64,000 nt of DNA from Psococerastis gibbosa (lineage: Eukaryota; Arthropoda; Insecta; Psocodea; Psocidae): the NCBI GenBank assembly GCA_963971405.1, contig OZ020490.1, positions 31,893,464 to 31,957,463 of the forward strand, written 5' to 3'. Numbering within the stretch: position 1 is the stretch's first letter; every line of letters starts with the position of its first letter. This document shows positions 1 to 10,300 of the stretch, piece by piece. The translations under genes were made by a program, and so were the position numbers. The notes beneath the pieces are model-generated. The model worked only from the letters and a program-made list of their open reading frames with translations. It was not told where the DNA came from and did no database searches.

Positions 1-2
1 TT

Positions 3-53
3 AAGAGGCAAAAAGGAATGGGAGATTTTGAAAACTTTGGAAATTATTTTTAA
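3..53 (+). CDS. 3' end of an FFKR-type repeat-peptide precursor (upstream tandem copy, partial)
   Basis: The window opens inside a coding sequence that reads KRQKGMGDFENFGNYF and then stops (TAA 51-53). The DNA and its following 3' UTR (about 54-180) align with the end of the downstream gene at 3490-3800, including the stretches 'ctcgggaaccttgcttta' and 'atcccagtccaaaata'. It is therefore the tail of a tandem paralogue whose body lies left of the window. The last peptide has the same D-F-x-x-F pattern as the repeats of the other copy. Unlike the downstream copy, its 3' UTR carries no MITE. Function is not known. The reading frame is inferred from alignment with the paralogue, because only 17 codons are visible. 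Confidence 0.6.
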   Translation, partial: KRQKGMGDFENFGNYF

Positions 54-180
54 GGACGCCATTAATACTGAGTTCTATCTCGGGAACCTTGCTTTAGCAA
101 CTATCCCAGTCCAAAATAAACGTTGAGAAAAATTTAAATTTTATTGCGTTACTAATTTACCGTAATACACCTATCAAACT

Positions 181-440
181 TGAAAAATAGTTATGTACAG
201 AATTACGACTTCATACAATGTATAAAAATAAAAATATATATCCCACAAAGCAAAGTGGCAAGCTTACATAATGTTAAATTATGTGGGAATTCAAGTGAAA
301 ATAATAACAAAAGGCCATGGAATTTTCTCCCCCCACTTAACAATGCATGTGATCAGCATTTAAAGTTTACAGTGTGGTCAGATATGAAATATAATTTGAT
401 AAAATCATGACAATTCATTACCCACTCATTGCACAACCCA
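181..440. other. Intergenic, AT-rich, nothing recognised
   Basis: This sequence lies between the upstream FFKR gene tail and the duplicated block. A 76-codon open frame (180-410) has no recognisable similarity, biased codons or splice context, so I do not call it. Confidence 0.4.
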
Positions 441-1013
441 CCGCATTATTAATGAGCAGTGTTAGCACAAATATCATGAAAAATGATTAATAAGTAATTT
501 TTTTGTAAATCCTTTCATTAAATTCTGAAAAGCTAAACAAATCAAACAACTCATGTAATGATGCATTTTACATCCCGACACTATTACCGTGTTGCATTAT
601 TGTATATGAACCGGCCCGTTCTGGACCATCCGATTGCCCCATTAATCGTTTTCGTGGTTTGGGATAGGGTAAGTCGATGGAACTGAAACTTGACCCAATG
701 ACCATTTTTTGCCATGGAACTGCTCACATTAGCTCTCTCGCTACCTATCGATTCTAATTGAAGAATTACAATGCATGTTCAAGACTGGTTCACTAGTCCC
801 GGTTCTTATAACATGTTTCAGCTAGGCGTTCGCAAATATTTTGATGGTGATATCACCGAAATAGCTGTCAACTTCAATTCACCGAAAAACCCGGCCCTCT
901 ATAGGCCTGACTTTTACCTAAATTGAATGAAATCACGCCACATTATAATCAGTCCAATTATACATGATTGGCGGCACACAAATTTAATATTACATAGGTG
1001 GGTCATTCTCCTG
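440..1013. repeat. Duplicated downstream block of the FFKR array, copy 1
   Basis: This block aligns, with many substitutions, along its whole length with 1820-2395, for example 'actattaccgtgttgcatt', 'cccgttctggaccat', 'tgccatggaactgctcaca' and 'tatcgattctaattgaag'. A shorter third copy follows the second FFKR gene at 3836-4050. Position and order (gene end, then block) mark it as part of the tandem duplication unit. The last 100 bases also match the right half of the inverted-repeat element at 61873-62062. I see no convincing exon in it. Confidence 0.65.
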
Positions 1014-1189
1014 AAAGCGGTCACTTTTGGTGTTTTTTTTTGTAATTTTAATTTAATTTTTCTGGTTGCTTTTTAAACAAAAACCACATAGGGACTTCTC
1101 CTCGAGGCCTCTTTGATAACCAACTGATCTTAATCACGCTTTAATACCACAATAAAATAAAAATAGAAGGACAGTTGTGAGACGGCCGC

Positions 1190-1400
1190 GGACAGTGTAG
1201 TCAGACTGACATTGACAGAGTTGTTATAGGTATCACTGTTATTAGGACACTATTATTGTTCGCCTTTTGTTTGCAATAAAGTCGTTTTTCATTTCATTTC
1301 ATTTCAAGTGATGGATTTATACAACTCCCTACCGAGGTCAATCCAGACAGAAAATCTGCCCCAATTTGGAAAAACTGTTGAGTGTTGAGTACATATTAAA
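1190..1400 (+). repeat. LINE 3' tail followed by a LINE ORF2 C-terminal scrap
   Basis: At 1240-1310 the sequence 'tattattgttcgcc...gcaataaagtcg' followed by repeated 'catttcattt' is the common 3' tail seen on LINE-type insertions at 36430, 37860, 50960 and 57250. Directly after it, 1311-1395 reads MDLYNSLPRSIQTENLPQFGK, the typical end of a non-LTR reverse-transcriptase polyprotein (YNSLP). Both pieces are 5'-truncated and non-functional. Confidence 0.6.
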
Positions 1401-1819
1401 AACACATCCGATAAATACGAAAAATGAATTTTATGAACTAGTTTGGAGTTAGGTATAGGCATATGCACTGTTAACGAAACCCTCGTGGTTAATTATTAAT
1501 GTAATATTTATTATTAATGTAATATTATTGTGATAGTCATTATTTTTTTGTACTTCAATTTTTGATGATGTGAATCCAGCTATTCCCTGGCACTTAAACT
1601 GAAAATGTGATTATACCGATTATACTGATTTGTTCCGTTTTGATGGGAATCTAAGATTTTAACCCTACAGAAGACTGGGTTAATTTTTTTTGTTTTCGTT
1701 TTGATTAGCAATCCTGATTCAACTCATCTTCAAGATGGAAAAATCAATTTTTAATTTTCATGGATTTGTGCAGTTTTGAAAGTTTGCTCCTCAATTGTAA
1801 TATGAAGAAATTATTGATG

Positions 1820-2395
1820 ATGATCCGTGCCGCCGTTAATGTTGACACAAATTTCCCGAAAAATGTTTGAAAATTAAATTTCTAGGGGATCCTTTCATTA
1901 AAATTCGGAAAAACTAAACATAATTATTTAATAATTCATTCCCAAATGCATTATAAATCCCTACACTATTACCGTGTTGCATTGCTGTATATTAGCCTGC
2001 CCGTTCTGGACCATTCCATTGGCCCATCAATCGATTTAGTGCTTTGGGAAAGGGGTAGTCGATGCAACAGAACCTAACCCACAGACAATTATTTGCCATG
2101 GAACTGCTCACATCAGCTATCTCGCTACGTATCGATTCTAATTGAAGAATCGAAAGGCATGTACAGTACTGGTTCACTCGTTCTGGTTATTATAATATGT
2201 TCCTGCTTGGTTTCCGCAAATATGTTGATGGTAATATCAACGAAACAGCTGTCATTTTTAAGTCGCCCAAAAACCCGGCCCTCCTTAGACCAGCTTTTGC
2301 TTAAATTTGAATGAAAGCACGCTACATTATAATCAGTCCAATCATACATGATTGGCAGCACACGAATTTAATATTACATAGGTGCTCTTCAAAGT
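1820..2395. repeat. Duplicated downstream block of the FFKR array, copy 2
   Basis: This is homologous to 440-1013 along its length and to 3836-4050 in part. It sits upstream of the intact FFKR gene, where a preceding gene copy would be expected but is not seen; the 1010-1820 interval holds LINE debris instead. Open frames on both strands here are not conserved between the two blocks, which argues against coding. Confidence 0.65.
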
Positions 2396-2730
2396 CCAAG
2401 GCCAAACCAAATAATAACCAAAGAGACCTAATATAAATGCCAATTTCTGCTAACAACATTAATATGGCCAAATGGCTCATTTATACCCAACGCCACAATG
2501 TGTTTAAATAATTAATAAGCGGATTATGCTTAAGCCGATAAAAGATTAATAAAATAAAATAAATATGCCCTATTATTTCTTGTAACGACATTAACATAAA
2601 CCAATATATTATTAATGCAACCAATTTTGAAATGTCAAAGTGTTATCGCCCTGATTAATATTAATGAGCTGGGCATAAGAGAGGGTTCGGCATCCGTGAA
2701 CAGCACATTTTAACAATCCGTTGCCTCAGG

Positions 2731-3372
2731 ATGTTCCATTTATGCTTGGTATTCCTGGCTGCTTTTGCTATTGACGTTTATGGCCAAGAAGCCACAACCA
2801 CACAGGCTCCTGGTAAGTTTTTACAGGCAAATTTATCAATCAACAAGATCACATTCACAGAAATCCCCGGCTCATATATATACAAACCCATATGCATTAT
2901 CGTCAACCTATTCAGAGTAGAACTGACTATCACTCATGTTAAAAATTAAAAGTTCAACAGGTAATTGCTTCAATTACTACAGTAAGTTCCCAAAAAATTG
3001 ATCATCATAACATTGAAATATCTCTTTTTTACAGGCTTTTACATGCGGAAGAATGATTTCGGCGACTTTGGGAATTTCTTTAAGAGGCAACAGGGCCCCA
3101 ACCACTTTAGCGACGTAGGTGATTTCTTTAAGAGGCAAGAGGCCTCAAACCACTTTGGCAACTTTGGGAATTTCTTCAAGAGGCAACTGGGCTCCAACTT
3201 TGGCGAGTTTCAGGATTTCATCAATTGGCCAAAACGCTACAATAGCTATGACGACATTGGCGATTTTTTCAAGAGGCAACTGGGCTCCAACTATGGCGAT
3301 TTTCAGGATTTCATCAATTGGCCAAAACGCTACAATAGCTATGACGACATTGGCGATTTTTTCAAGAGGTAA
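2731..3372 (+). CDS. Secreted FFKR/WPKR repeat-peptide precursor (neuropeptide-like), two exons
   Basis: Exons 2731-2812 and 3035-3372 (phase 1; donor GTAAGT, acceptor TTTTTTACAG) encode 139 aa. Exon 1 gives a signal peptide with hydrophobic core LCLVFLAAFAI and probable cleavage after VYG, then a Thr-rich linker. Exon 2 is a string of short segments each ending in dibasic KR: DFGDFGNFF, QQGPNHFSDVGDFF, QEASNHFGNFGNFF, QLGSNFGEFQDFINWP, YNSYDDIGDFF, then the last two units repeated. The final 31-codon unit (3184-3276 and 3277-3369) is a near-perfect tandem duplication. Segments beginning with Gln could form pyroglutamate; no Gly precedes KR, so no amidation is predicted. The layout (signal peptide plus repeated dibasic-flanked peptides) is that of a neuropeptide or other processed secreted-peptide precursor, but I recognise no named family. 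The stop at 3370 falls inside the repeat array. Confidence 0.7.
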
Positions 3373-3550
3373 CAGGGCTTTAACAACTTCGGCGACTTCG
3401 GTGATTTCAAAAAGAGGCAGAATGATTTTGGCGACTTTGGGGATTTCTTCTACAGGCTGAAAGGGTTCCAACAATATTGGCGATTTCGGGGATTTATTCA
3501 AGAGGCAGAAAGGATTCGGAGATTTCGGAAACTTTGGACATACTGAATAC
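3373..3550 (+). other. Continuation of the FFKR repeats beyond the stop codon
   Basis: After the TAA at 3370-3372 the same frame continues as QGFNNFGDFGDFKKR and QNDFGDFGDFFYR. After a one-base slip near 3460 a shifted frame reads SNNIGDFGDLFKR, then a C-terminal segment like the tail of the upstream copy. The ancestral open frame was therefore longer, and this copy now appears to end early. The remainder is probably transcribed as 3' UTR. Sequencing error cannot be excluded. Confidence 0.55.
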
Positions 3551-3579
3551 TGAGTTTTTCTCTCGGGAACCTTGCTTTA

Positions 3580-3714
3580 GGCGGGGTTTCCACATACGTC
3601 AATGGTCAATGGTAAATATGGTTTTGACGTGGTAGCAGACATTTTTAGTATGTCTTTAATGTCTGCTAAAACGTCAATATCACATTAACTATTGACGTAT
3701 GTGGATACCCCGCC
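3580..3714. mobile_element. Palindromic MITE (TTA target site) in the FFKR 3' UTR
   Basis: This is a 135-bp near-perfect foldback. It starts GGCGGGGTTTCCACATACGT and ends with the reverse complement, flanked by TTA on both sides (3577-3579, 3715-3717). The upstream paralogue has the uninterrupted site at about 92-100, so the insertion postdates the gene duplication. The TWA-type 3-bp duplication and GGC ends suggest a PIF/Harbinger-mobilised MITE (inference). Confidence 0.85.
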
Positions 3715-3835
3715 TTAACAACCATCCCAGTCCAAAATACATGTTGAGAACACTATACATTTTACTACTTTACGATTTTAAACTGTAACACCTATTAAAC
3801 TTTTCAGAAAGGGACACTATCTCTTTACCCAACGA

Positions 3836-4050
3836 TAACTCAATTTGCTGAGAAATTAATAAAGGTAAATTTTCTGTGGATCCTTTCATTCGATTTTTTC
3901 AAACTTTAGGTTGGTTTTATGTGTTAAATATATAGTAACAAATCGGAACAGATTTGATTATTCTCGCCCCCAATGCATTGTACATCATTACTGTGTAGTA
4001 TTATTGTATATTAGCCTGCCCGTTTTGGACCATACAGTTGCCCACCCCAC
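3836..4050. repeat. Duplicated downstream block of the FFKR array, copy 3 (partial)
   Basis: This matches 480-640 and 1860-2030: 'tggatcctttcatt', the spaced 'caatgcattgtacat', and 'tattagcctgcccgtt'. It confirms that the block belongs directly downstream of the gene. The match fades after about 4050. Confidence 0.6.
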
Positions 4051-4811
4051 CACTATTCCTGTCTAGAATTATATTAGTCCACGAACAGGATACGCATCTT
4101 AGTCCTGCGTTTTCGCTGACCACTGCACTAAACCCGACGTATTTCAGGAAGCATGTTGATCAGCGTAAGTTGTACTTATATGATAGGTACTAAAAATGAC
4201 TCATAGTCTATTAACAAAAAAAGAATAATAGCACAAGTAAGCATGTTTGGCCACATTATAATGCTCTAAAAAATTATTGATTCATAATTCCTGTTTCAAA
4301 CACGACCTCCCATACTCGTAACTGTTTCCACGCTTCAATTGATAAATAGGAATGCCTGTTCGAGTAAACTCGGACCAGTTCTTTGATATTGGATGATTTT
4401 ATGTATTTAGATCAGTAAACAATGTAAACCCGCAAACGGGCCAGTGCCATGCGGTATGTCACCTAATTGTCGAAAATTGTAAGTGTTGGTTGTTGGTATC
4501 AATATAATTGAATTGAGTAATTTCCTCCGATGCCGCTTATGTCGCAGCCTCGGATGAGATGGCTGAATGATGTTCACGATGTGCCGGTTTGGGCGCTAGT
4601 AACTGGATAAAAAGGACACTGGATCTAAAGGGAGCACTAAAGGATGATATGATGGAAAAATGCATTTATGCCAAAGCAAAAAATCCGGTTTGATTTAAAC
4701 CCATATTATTACTCAAACCTATTTGCCCCATGTAGTTACTAACACATAGGCTAGGTATGTCTTTGGAATAGTATTCAGATACACATTGTTTCTACCTCCT
4801 TATATTGCTGG
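4051..4811. other. Intergenic or intronic; transposon scraps
   Basis: This lies either between the FFKR gene and the ARL13-like exons or inside a long ARL13 intron. At 4335-4385, minus, is an end of the T-family element (GTCCGAGTTTACTCGAAC). At 4530-4690, plus, is a LINE polyprotein scrap (MSQPRMRWLNDVHDV). No further ARL13 exon was found. Confidence 0.5.
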
Positions 4812-5222
4812 TTGAAACTCGATATCCTCCCTCTGGCATCAGTGTTTATACTAGAGACCCTCACGTATACTCGTAGGCACTTGGACAAATATGATTTTAA
4901 TGCAGACACTCACCACCATCAGACACGGAGTGGGGGTGACTTGCACCAGGAGCAATACCGTACAGCCGCCATGGGGAATTCACCCCACCACTTAGGTGCG
5001 AGGTTGTATAACCACCTACCCAGCCTCCTAAGGCTTCCAACTTTAACATCATCCCAATTTAGGAAGGGCGTGATTAGGCTTCTTGCCCTTACTCCGTGCC
5101 TGAATTTTTTGACCACAACTACTACAGTTGAGATTATATCCTATGTATTATATGGTTCTGTGTTTTTGTTTAACGTAATATAGTTGCTTTATCTATAACG
5201 ATGCCGAGAATACCGCTGTATT
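4812..5222 (+). mobile_element. 5'-truncated LINE, end of ORF2 plus 3' UTR
   Basis: The translation LDILPLASVFILETLTYTR ... GARLYNHLPSLLRLPT is the C-terminal tail of a non-LTR retrotransposon polyprotein. The same sequence recurs at 23830-24335 with a shared 3' end ('gccgagaatacc'). The copy is a short 5' truncation with no reverse-transcriptase domain left. A palindromic MITE abuts its 3' end. Confidence 0.75.
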
Positions 5223-5225
5223 TTA

Positions 5226-5367
5226 GGCGGGGTTTCCACATACGTCAATGATCAATGGTAAATATGGTATTGACGTTTTAGCAGACATTAAAGACACACT
5301 AAAAATGTCTGCTACCACGTCAAAGCCATATTTACCATTGACCATTGACGTATGTGGAAACCCCGCC
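5226..5367. mobile_element. Palindromic MITE (TTA target site) beside an ARL13 exon
   Basis: This 142-bp foldback of the same family as 3580-3714 carries GGCGGGG termini and TTA duplications at 5223-5225 and 5368-5370. It lies 42 bp from the splice donor of ARL13-like exon 2, inside the intron. Confidence 0.85.
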
Positions 5368-5409
5368 TTAACAATGGCCAAATACATATGTTTTATGAAC
5401 AGTACTTAC

Positions 5410-6868
5410 ATCAGCGTAGTATTGTTGCCAAATGTCTCGTATTTTTGGCCCCCCTCCTACGTCGTATATCGATATGTTGCAGCCCTTGAGGTACAGATCA
5501 TAAGATGCGAAGCCCACTGTAGTGAGAACATCGTCGACAGGTTCTTTTACCAATCTCCTTACGACAGTAGTTTTTCCAGCATTATCAAGTCCAAGAATTA
5601 ATAATGTGACTTTTCTGAAAGAAAAAAAAAATTGGTTTGGCTATATAAGAATAAGTTGGGAAGTGGATTGCAGTTATTTAGGAGTCCAATGAGAACATTT
5701 TACATTACAGTAAGCCACAGAGCATAATATATTAATATATCTAAATCAGCCAGATGCTTTCTTGTTGATTAGTTGTTTGTTGTAATTGTTGATCATAGTA
5801 GCATGTAATGCTACTGATGATTGCCAATAATTCTCCGATGTTAATCAAGTTAATTTAGTGGTACCACAAAATCAGTGCAATTACCTACTCCACGTAATTG
5901 TGACCAAAGCACTCCTGCAGGCGTCCAACTTGTCGATAAATGAAACTGACTCTTATTTGATTCAACGCATTAATATTTAGTGTGACCCCCATGGCTCTCA
6001 TAACCTCAACTTGACTGTATCAGGGAAGAGCAATAATTGCACCGGAGATGTCCTTCCAGGCGTATTCAATAGTTCTTCAAAATAGTTCTTAAATACACCT
6101 CAGTATAGGTATATAGATTGTTCAGTATTCAAGGCCGTGGTGACAAGGAGAATGAAAGAATGTCCACTCTACAGCTTGTTTTAGATATTTTTTTGGCCCC
6201 GTCTATCCCACCCTGGTGGGTCACGGATTGATTGATCGATAGACCTATTACGCATATTGCGTTCACTCATACTGTGCCCAGTGTCAACATATATAATTAT
6301 TTAGTCGGCTATCCTGCAGTTTCCTCTTTCCTTATTGTAAATAAATAAGGACTTTTTATTGTTTCTATTACTAAGCCAACCTAGCGGAGTTAGGGCTATA
6401 AAGCCCTCTCTTACACTCAACTGGGACTCCTCCGAAGCATGGCCAGAAAATGTAGCCAGTGTGGGACTCGAACCAACAACCTTTCGGGTGAAAGTCAGAG
6501 TCCGTACCACTACGCTACATGGCTTGACTTGTAGGCCGAGGTCTGAGGAAGATCTCCCTTTCGTCCAACAGTAACAGAATATGGTACCTTCTTACGCAAA
6601 GCTATCCCATATATGCTTTATAATAGCAATAGTTTGCTAGTCGCGGTAAATAAATCTGGAAAACTTCAAATAACTATTCAGGCTCCAACTCTACTAATTA
6701 CCCCCCTTAAAAGAACCCATCAAATTACCACAGTGAAGTGAAGAATAATATTGTAGTCCTTCCAAATCCCACACGGGCCATAAAATTATAAATTTAAATT
6801 TAGACTTACTTGGCGTTTATGTCTTCCGATTTTCTGAATATCCTAAAACGACTGAAACATTTTCCCAT
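5410..6868 (-). CDS. ARL13B-like: ARL13-type small GTPase, first two coding exons (88 aa, partial)
   Basis: Exon 1 is 6868-6810 (MGKCFSRFRIFRKSEDINA) and exon 2 is 5614-5410; both junctions are GT-AG and the join keeps frame (59+205 nt, 88 codons). Seen motifs: P-loop GLDNAGKT at residues 28-35, T52 in the switch I region, and DVGGG followed by PKIRDIWQQYY at 71-86. Replacement of the usual switch II Gln by Gly (DxGGG) and the KIRxIWxxYY run are hallmarks of ARL13. ARL13 sits on ciliary membranes and acts as exchange factor for ARL3. Gly2/Cys4/Ser6 fit N-myristoylation plus palmitoylation, so membrane anchoring is likely. The donor after AD (GTAAGT) implies more exons, but none was found down to base 1. 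Either the gene continues beyond the window, with the FFKR array inside an intron, or it is truncated. The start is divergent from CHORDC1. Confidence 0.8.
5615..6337. other. ARL13-like intron 1, part; one LINE scrap
   Basis: At about 6125-6180, plus, is VVTRRMKECPLYS, which matches the end of the LINE fragment at 24736-25000. The rest is AT-rich with no recognised feature. Confidence 0.45.
6338..6530 (-). mobile_element. tRNA-Glu-derived SINE, copy 1
   Basis: On the minus strand it reads A-box TAGCGTAGTGG, an anticodon arm with CTTTCACCCGAAAG (Glu, TTC), and B-box GGTTCGAGTCC. The shared body follows ('gagtgtaagagagggcttta', 'aactccgctaggttggctta') and an A/T-rich tail. Further copies lie at 13767, 19525, 30770, 37430, 42345 and 60205. 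It sits in the ARL13-like intron 1. Confidence 0.85.
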
Positions 6869-7365
6869 TTTCTATCATTTTTTAACAGCTAATAATGTAC
6901 AAATTGTCAAAAAATAATTTTAAACAATATAAAAACAATAATATGAATCACAAAAAATCTTAGCGCTTTTAGTTTTGAGGCTTTGAGCATTGAGCATCGG
7001 ATAATGGTTTGTGTACAAACTGGTTGCCAAGGCAACACTCAATGAGCTGTTTTTTAAATAGCTTTTAACATGCTTTTAAAACTTTAAAGTAATTATTATA
7101 ATTAATGCTTATTAAAAAAGAAATATTTGTATCAAAATATAATTTTTTGAATGTGTAATATACATTGTTAATAATAAAAAAAATATTAAAAGGACTTGCT
7201 GTGACATTCGTTGTTAACGTCGCAGGAATCAGAAGTTCAAAATGGTGGTATAGAAAATTCTAGAAAAGTAAACATTTTTCATTTTTAAAACTACAAGGTG
7301 CAGATTTTACCTTTACCTTTAAATATTATTTTATAGCTGTTCCTGCCTTGAAAAAGTAAGAGATA
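6869..7365. promoter_or_regulatory. Divergent upstream region shared by ARL13-like and CHORDC1
   Basis: Start codons of the two genes face away from each other 497 bp apart. The interval is free of recognised transposons, unlike nearly all other non-coding stretches here. It must contain both 5' UTRs and their promoters. No TATA box or other core element is clear enough to place. Confidence 0.5.
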
Positions 7366-10300
7366 ATGCCCGAAGAAGGACTGCTGTGTTATAATCGTGG
7401 TTGTGCCAAAGTGTACAAGCCAGAAGATAATACTAAACGTAAGTTATACAAATGCTTTGAGAAACATTTAACCTAACTACACGTTTTTTTTATTCTAGCA
7501 CTGTAGGTAGTTAGTTTACAAATGTTGAACTAAATTTAATGAGAATAAAAGCCAGATGCTTAGGAAACACTAGCAATACGCATTTCTCAACTGGAATTCC
7601 CATATAAAGTTCTTGTGAAGATACAGAGGGGGGAAACCTTAAAAGTGTAAAATGCCGATGTATTAAAATTCTTATAGCCGTCTCAAATGAAATGTATTAA
7701 ATTATAAGAACTGTCTCTTTACATTTTGATGTTCTGCATGATGATGACACAAGTCGGTGTTAATTACGTCTACCATAGGTATAAATTATCGATTTGGCGG
7801 AGTTATTGGATTTTACAGGTAAAACACAACGGACGCTGAGGGTGTTTGGAGTTCCGAATTGGTGTCAATGACGGCCTCATCTTATAGCAAACTCATACCT
7901 ATCTGTAAGGTCTGCGTTACTGTAGAGGAACATCCAAACATTACCTATGCTTTAGGACTTGTCACTCAAGGATGGCTCTCAAACGATGTTTCCTGCGAAA
8001 TTGGACTTTATTCAAAAGACCAGACTGTCTCTTAGTGGCAAGCCGAAAAGTTAATTTAACAAATACATACAGTATATGTATATTTGTTTCATAAGTTATT
8101 CGAGTATTTTTGTATCAGAATGATAGCTTAATCTCCCCTTCAGTTATGGAGAAGGAAAGAGCGTCATTGGTTATAAACTGATGATCTGTAGTAGGTTATG
8201 TACTACAATATAGTTAAGTTGCTTGGTACCCGGACTTTTTTCCAACGCCTGCATTTAGCATTTCTGCTTTAAGCAGCCCTGTCAGCCTGGCAGGGAGTGT
8301 GAATCTGTTTAATAACTTGAGACATCCTAAAGGCAGACACCTTCTCCTCAAGGGGCAGGGGAGATACCTGACAGAGTGGACCTTTCGAACCACTTGGGGA
8401 CATTAAGTCACACGATTAATTCGGAGGTGACCAGGACTCGACACGCACTAAGACTCACTGGCAGTCTCAATGCGTGTTAAATTATTTCTAACCATGTCCC
8501 CCTGCCATCAGTCTGCTCACTACCAAGTTGCTGCAGTTTTGAACAGTCTCTCTTCTGTTGGATTCAACTTTGCATGGCCGTTGGTTCCCGGACTGCATTC
8601 ATACTATTTTGTTAATGTATCCGACATTTCTTATAGATTCGTGCACGTATCATCCTGGGACGCCTGTGTTTCATGATGCGTACAAAGGATGGAGCTGCTG
8701 CAAGAAGAAATGTACTGACTTTACGGAATTCTTAAATATTAAGGTAAGAACATTTCGCGCATGACCCCATTTTAAGGAGTCAGTCATTCCGTAAAATATT
8801 CCACAGGGGCGAAAATTGTGTCTACATAATTTTTTTAGCTTTCATTGCTTTTGCACTGATGATTATGGTTTCCTGGTTAATCTAGTTAATGAATAGATGC
8901 AAATCAGTTGCAAACAGAAGATCAAGGTTTTGAACCTGTTAATGCCTGAAATCAGAGACATGATAAAGACTAACATAGGTGTCAGAGAGTCTAAAGCATG
9001 CAGATTCTGCAATGAAGGAGCGGAGGACCCCGAGCACATCCTCCTTCACTGCGATGTAATAAAGAAGAGCAGCATACTTGGGAAGCTTGCAGTTACATGT
9101 AAAAGACCTACCACTTCTAAACCCCCTCAAGATCCTGACTCTCCTTAGGAAGATAGGCCTCGAGGAAGTGATGTAGATACTTTGGACACAATAGGCCCAA
9201 TAGGTTTAAGTGCACACAGGTAACACCTGTACCCCAATTAAAAATAAAATAAAAAAAGAGGGATTATCATTAAAAAATACTTGATTGGTACGCTTTAATA
9301 CGAGCTGATATGTTATATATGTTCTCTTTTTTAATTTGTTATGTTTCTTTCACTCGACTGTCATTTTTGTAACTCACTCCACTCGCAGTGGAGTGAGTTA
9401 CAAAATTTAAGAGAAATCTTTCCAAATGTTTGGAAAACAGCATGACATGAATGCTAATTAATTAGATGCACGTTATACAGTGGCTATAATGGCAAAATCG
9501 CTCTTTGAACATCACTTGAAATATACGATGTTATTTAATAATACACAATTGCTTACAAGAACTATTGTTAATGTAAAGTAAAATAATGCAAAAAGAAGAA
9601 GCAGACGACGTATGCCAGATGTAGAGCTACTTTATAGATTTTTAATGATTAACGATAGTTCACACTACAAAATCCACATTGGATTATCACAATTTATATA
9701 TTTTGGTATGTGACGAAGCAGTAGAATCCGGGACGATAGGCCGTGGTTGTTCTGAAAGAGTACTTCCAAACGTTTCGTCAACATCTGCGTTCGAGATCTT
9801 CAGTGGAACTGCGTAGACTTCTATAATTGTATCTCGGAGGCTCAGCAGCAACTGTTTGGGCAATGGGATGCTTTTACTTTATCACGTAACTCCGGCCGTG
9901 AAAGCCTTTGTAATTCAATTGTTTTCTATTGTTCCAGGGCTGTACAATGTCTTTTCATTCTAACGAAAAGCCTCCCGAGCCCGAGAAGCCGGCTGTGGCT
10001 AAAAATGAACCTGAGGTGGTGGAAGTGAGAGCGCCGCAGATGGCGACCCTGCGTTTGCCCAGACCTCCGTTTGAAACGCCTCTGACTGTTATGCAGCCCA
10101 CTGTCGCCAAGAGTCTCATCTCGCAGCTCGAGTCGCTGATAATCAAGAAAAGCGCTAATGCGCATGAGCAAGGTGGGTAACGGAGTTTAATTTTAGGTAC
10201 CTTGTTAAATATGCCTGCTACGATTTGCTTCCCATCGATCAAAAGTAGAAATGTGAATGATATCTTGCGCCTAAGATCAAAAATATTAAGACCACATCTT

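Noticed and set aside
3119-3501. Open frames on both strands over the FFKR repeats
   Set aside because: The periodic repeat keeps other frames open; only one frame has the signal-peptide exon in phase and dibasic sites.
6301-6574. Two overlapping frames around a 'tRNA' at 6460-6530
   Set aside because: The tRNA-like segment is the head of a SINE with body and tail, repeated across the window; it is neither a tRNA gene nor coding.
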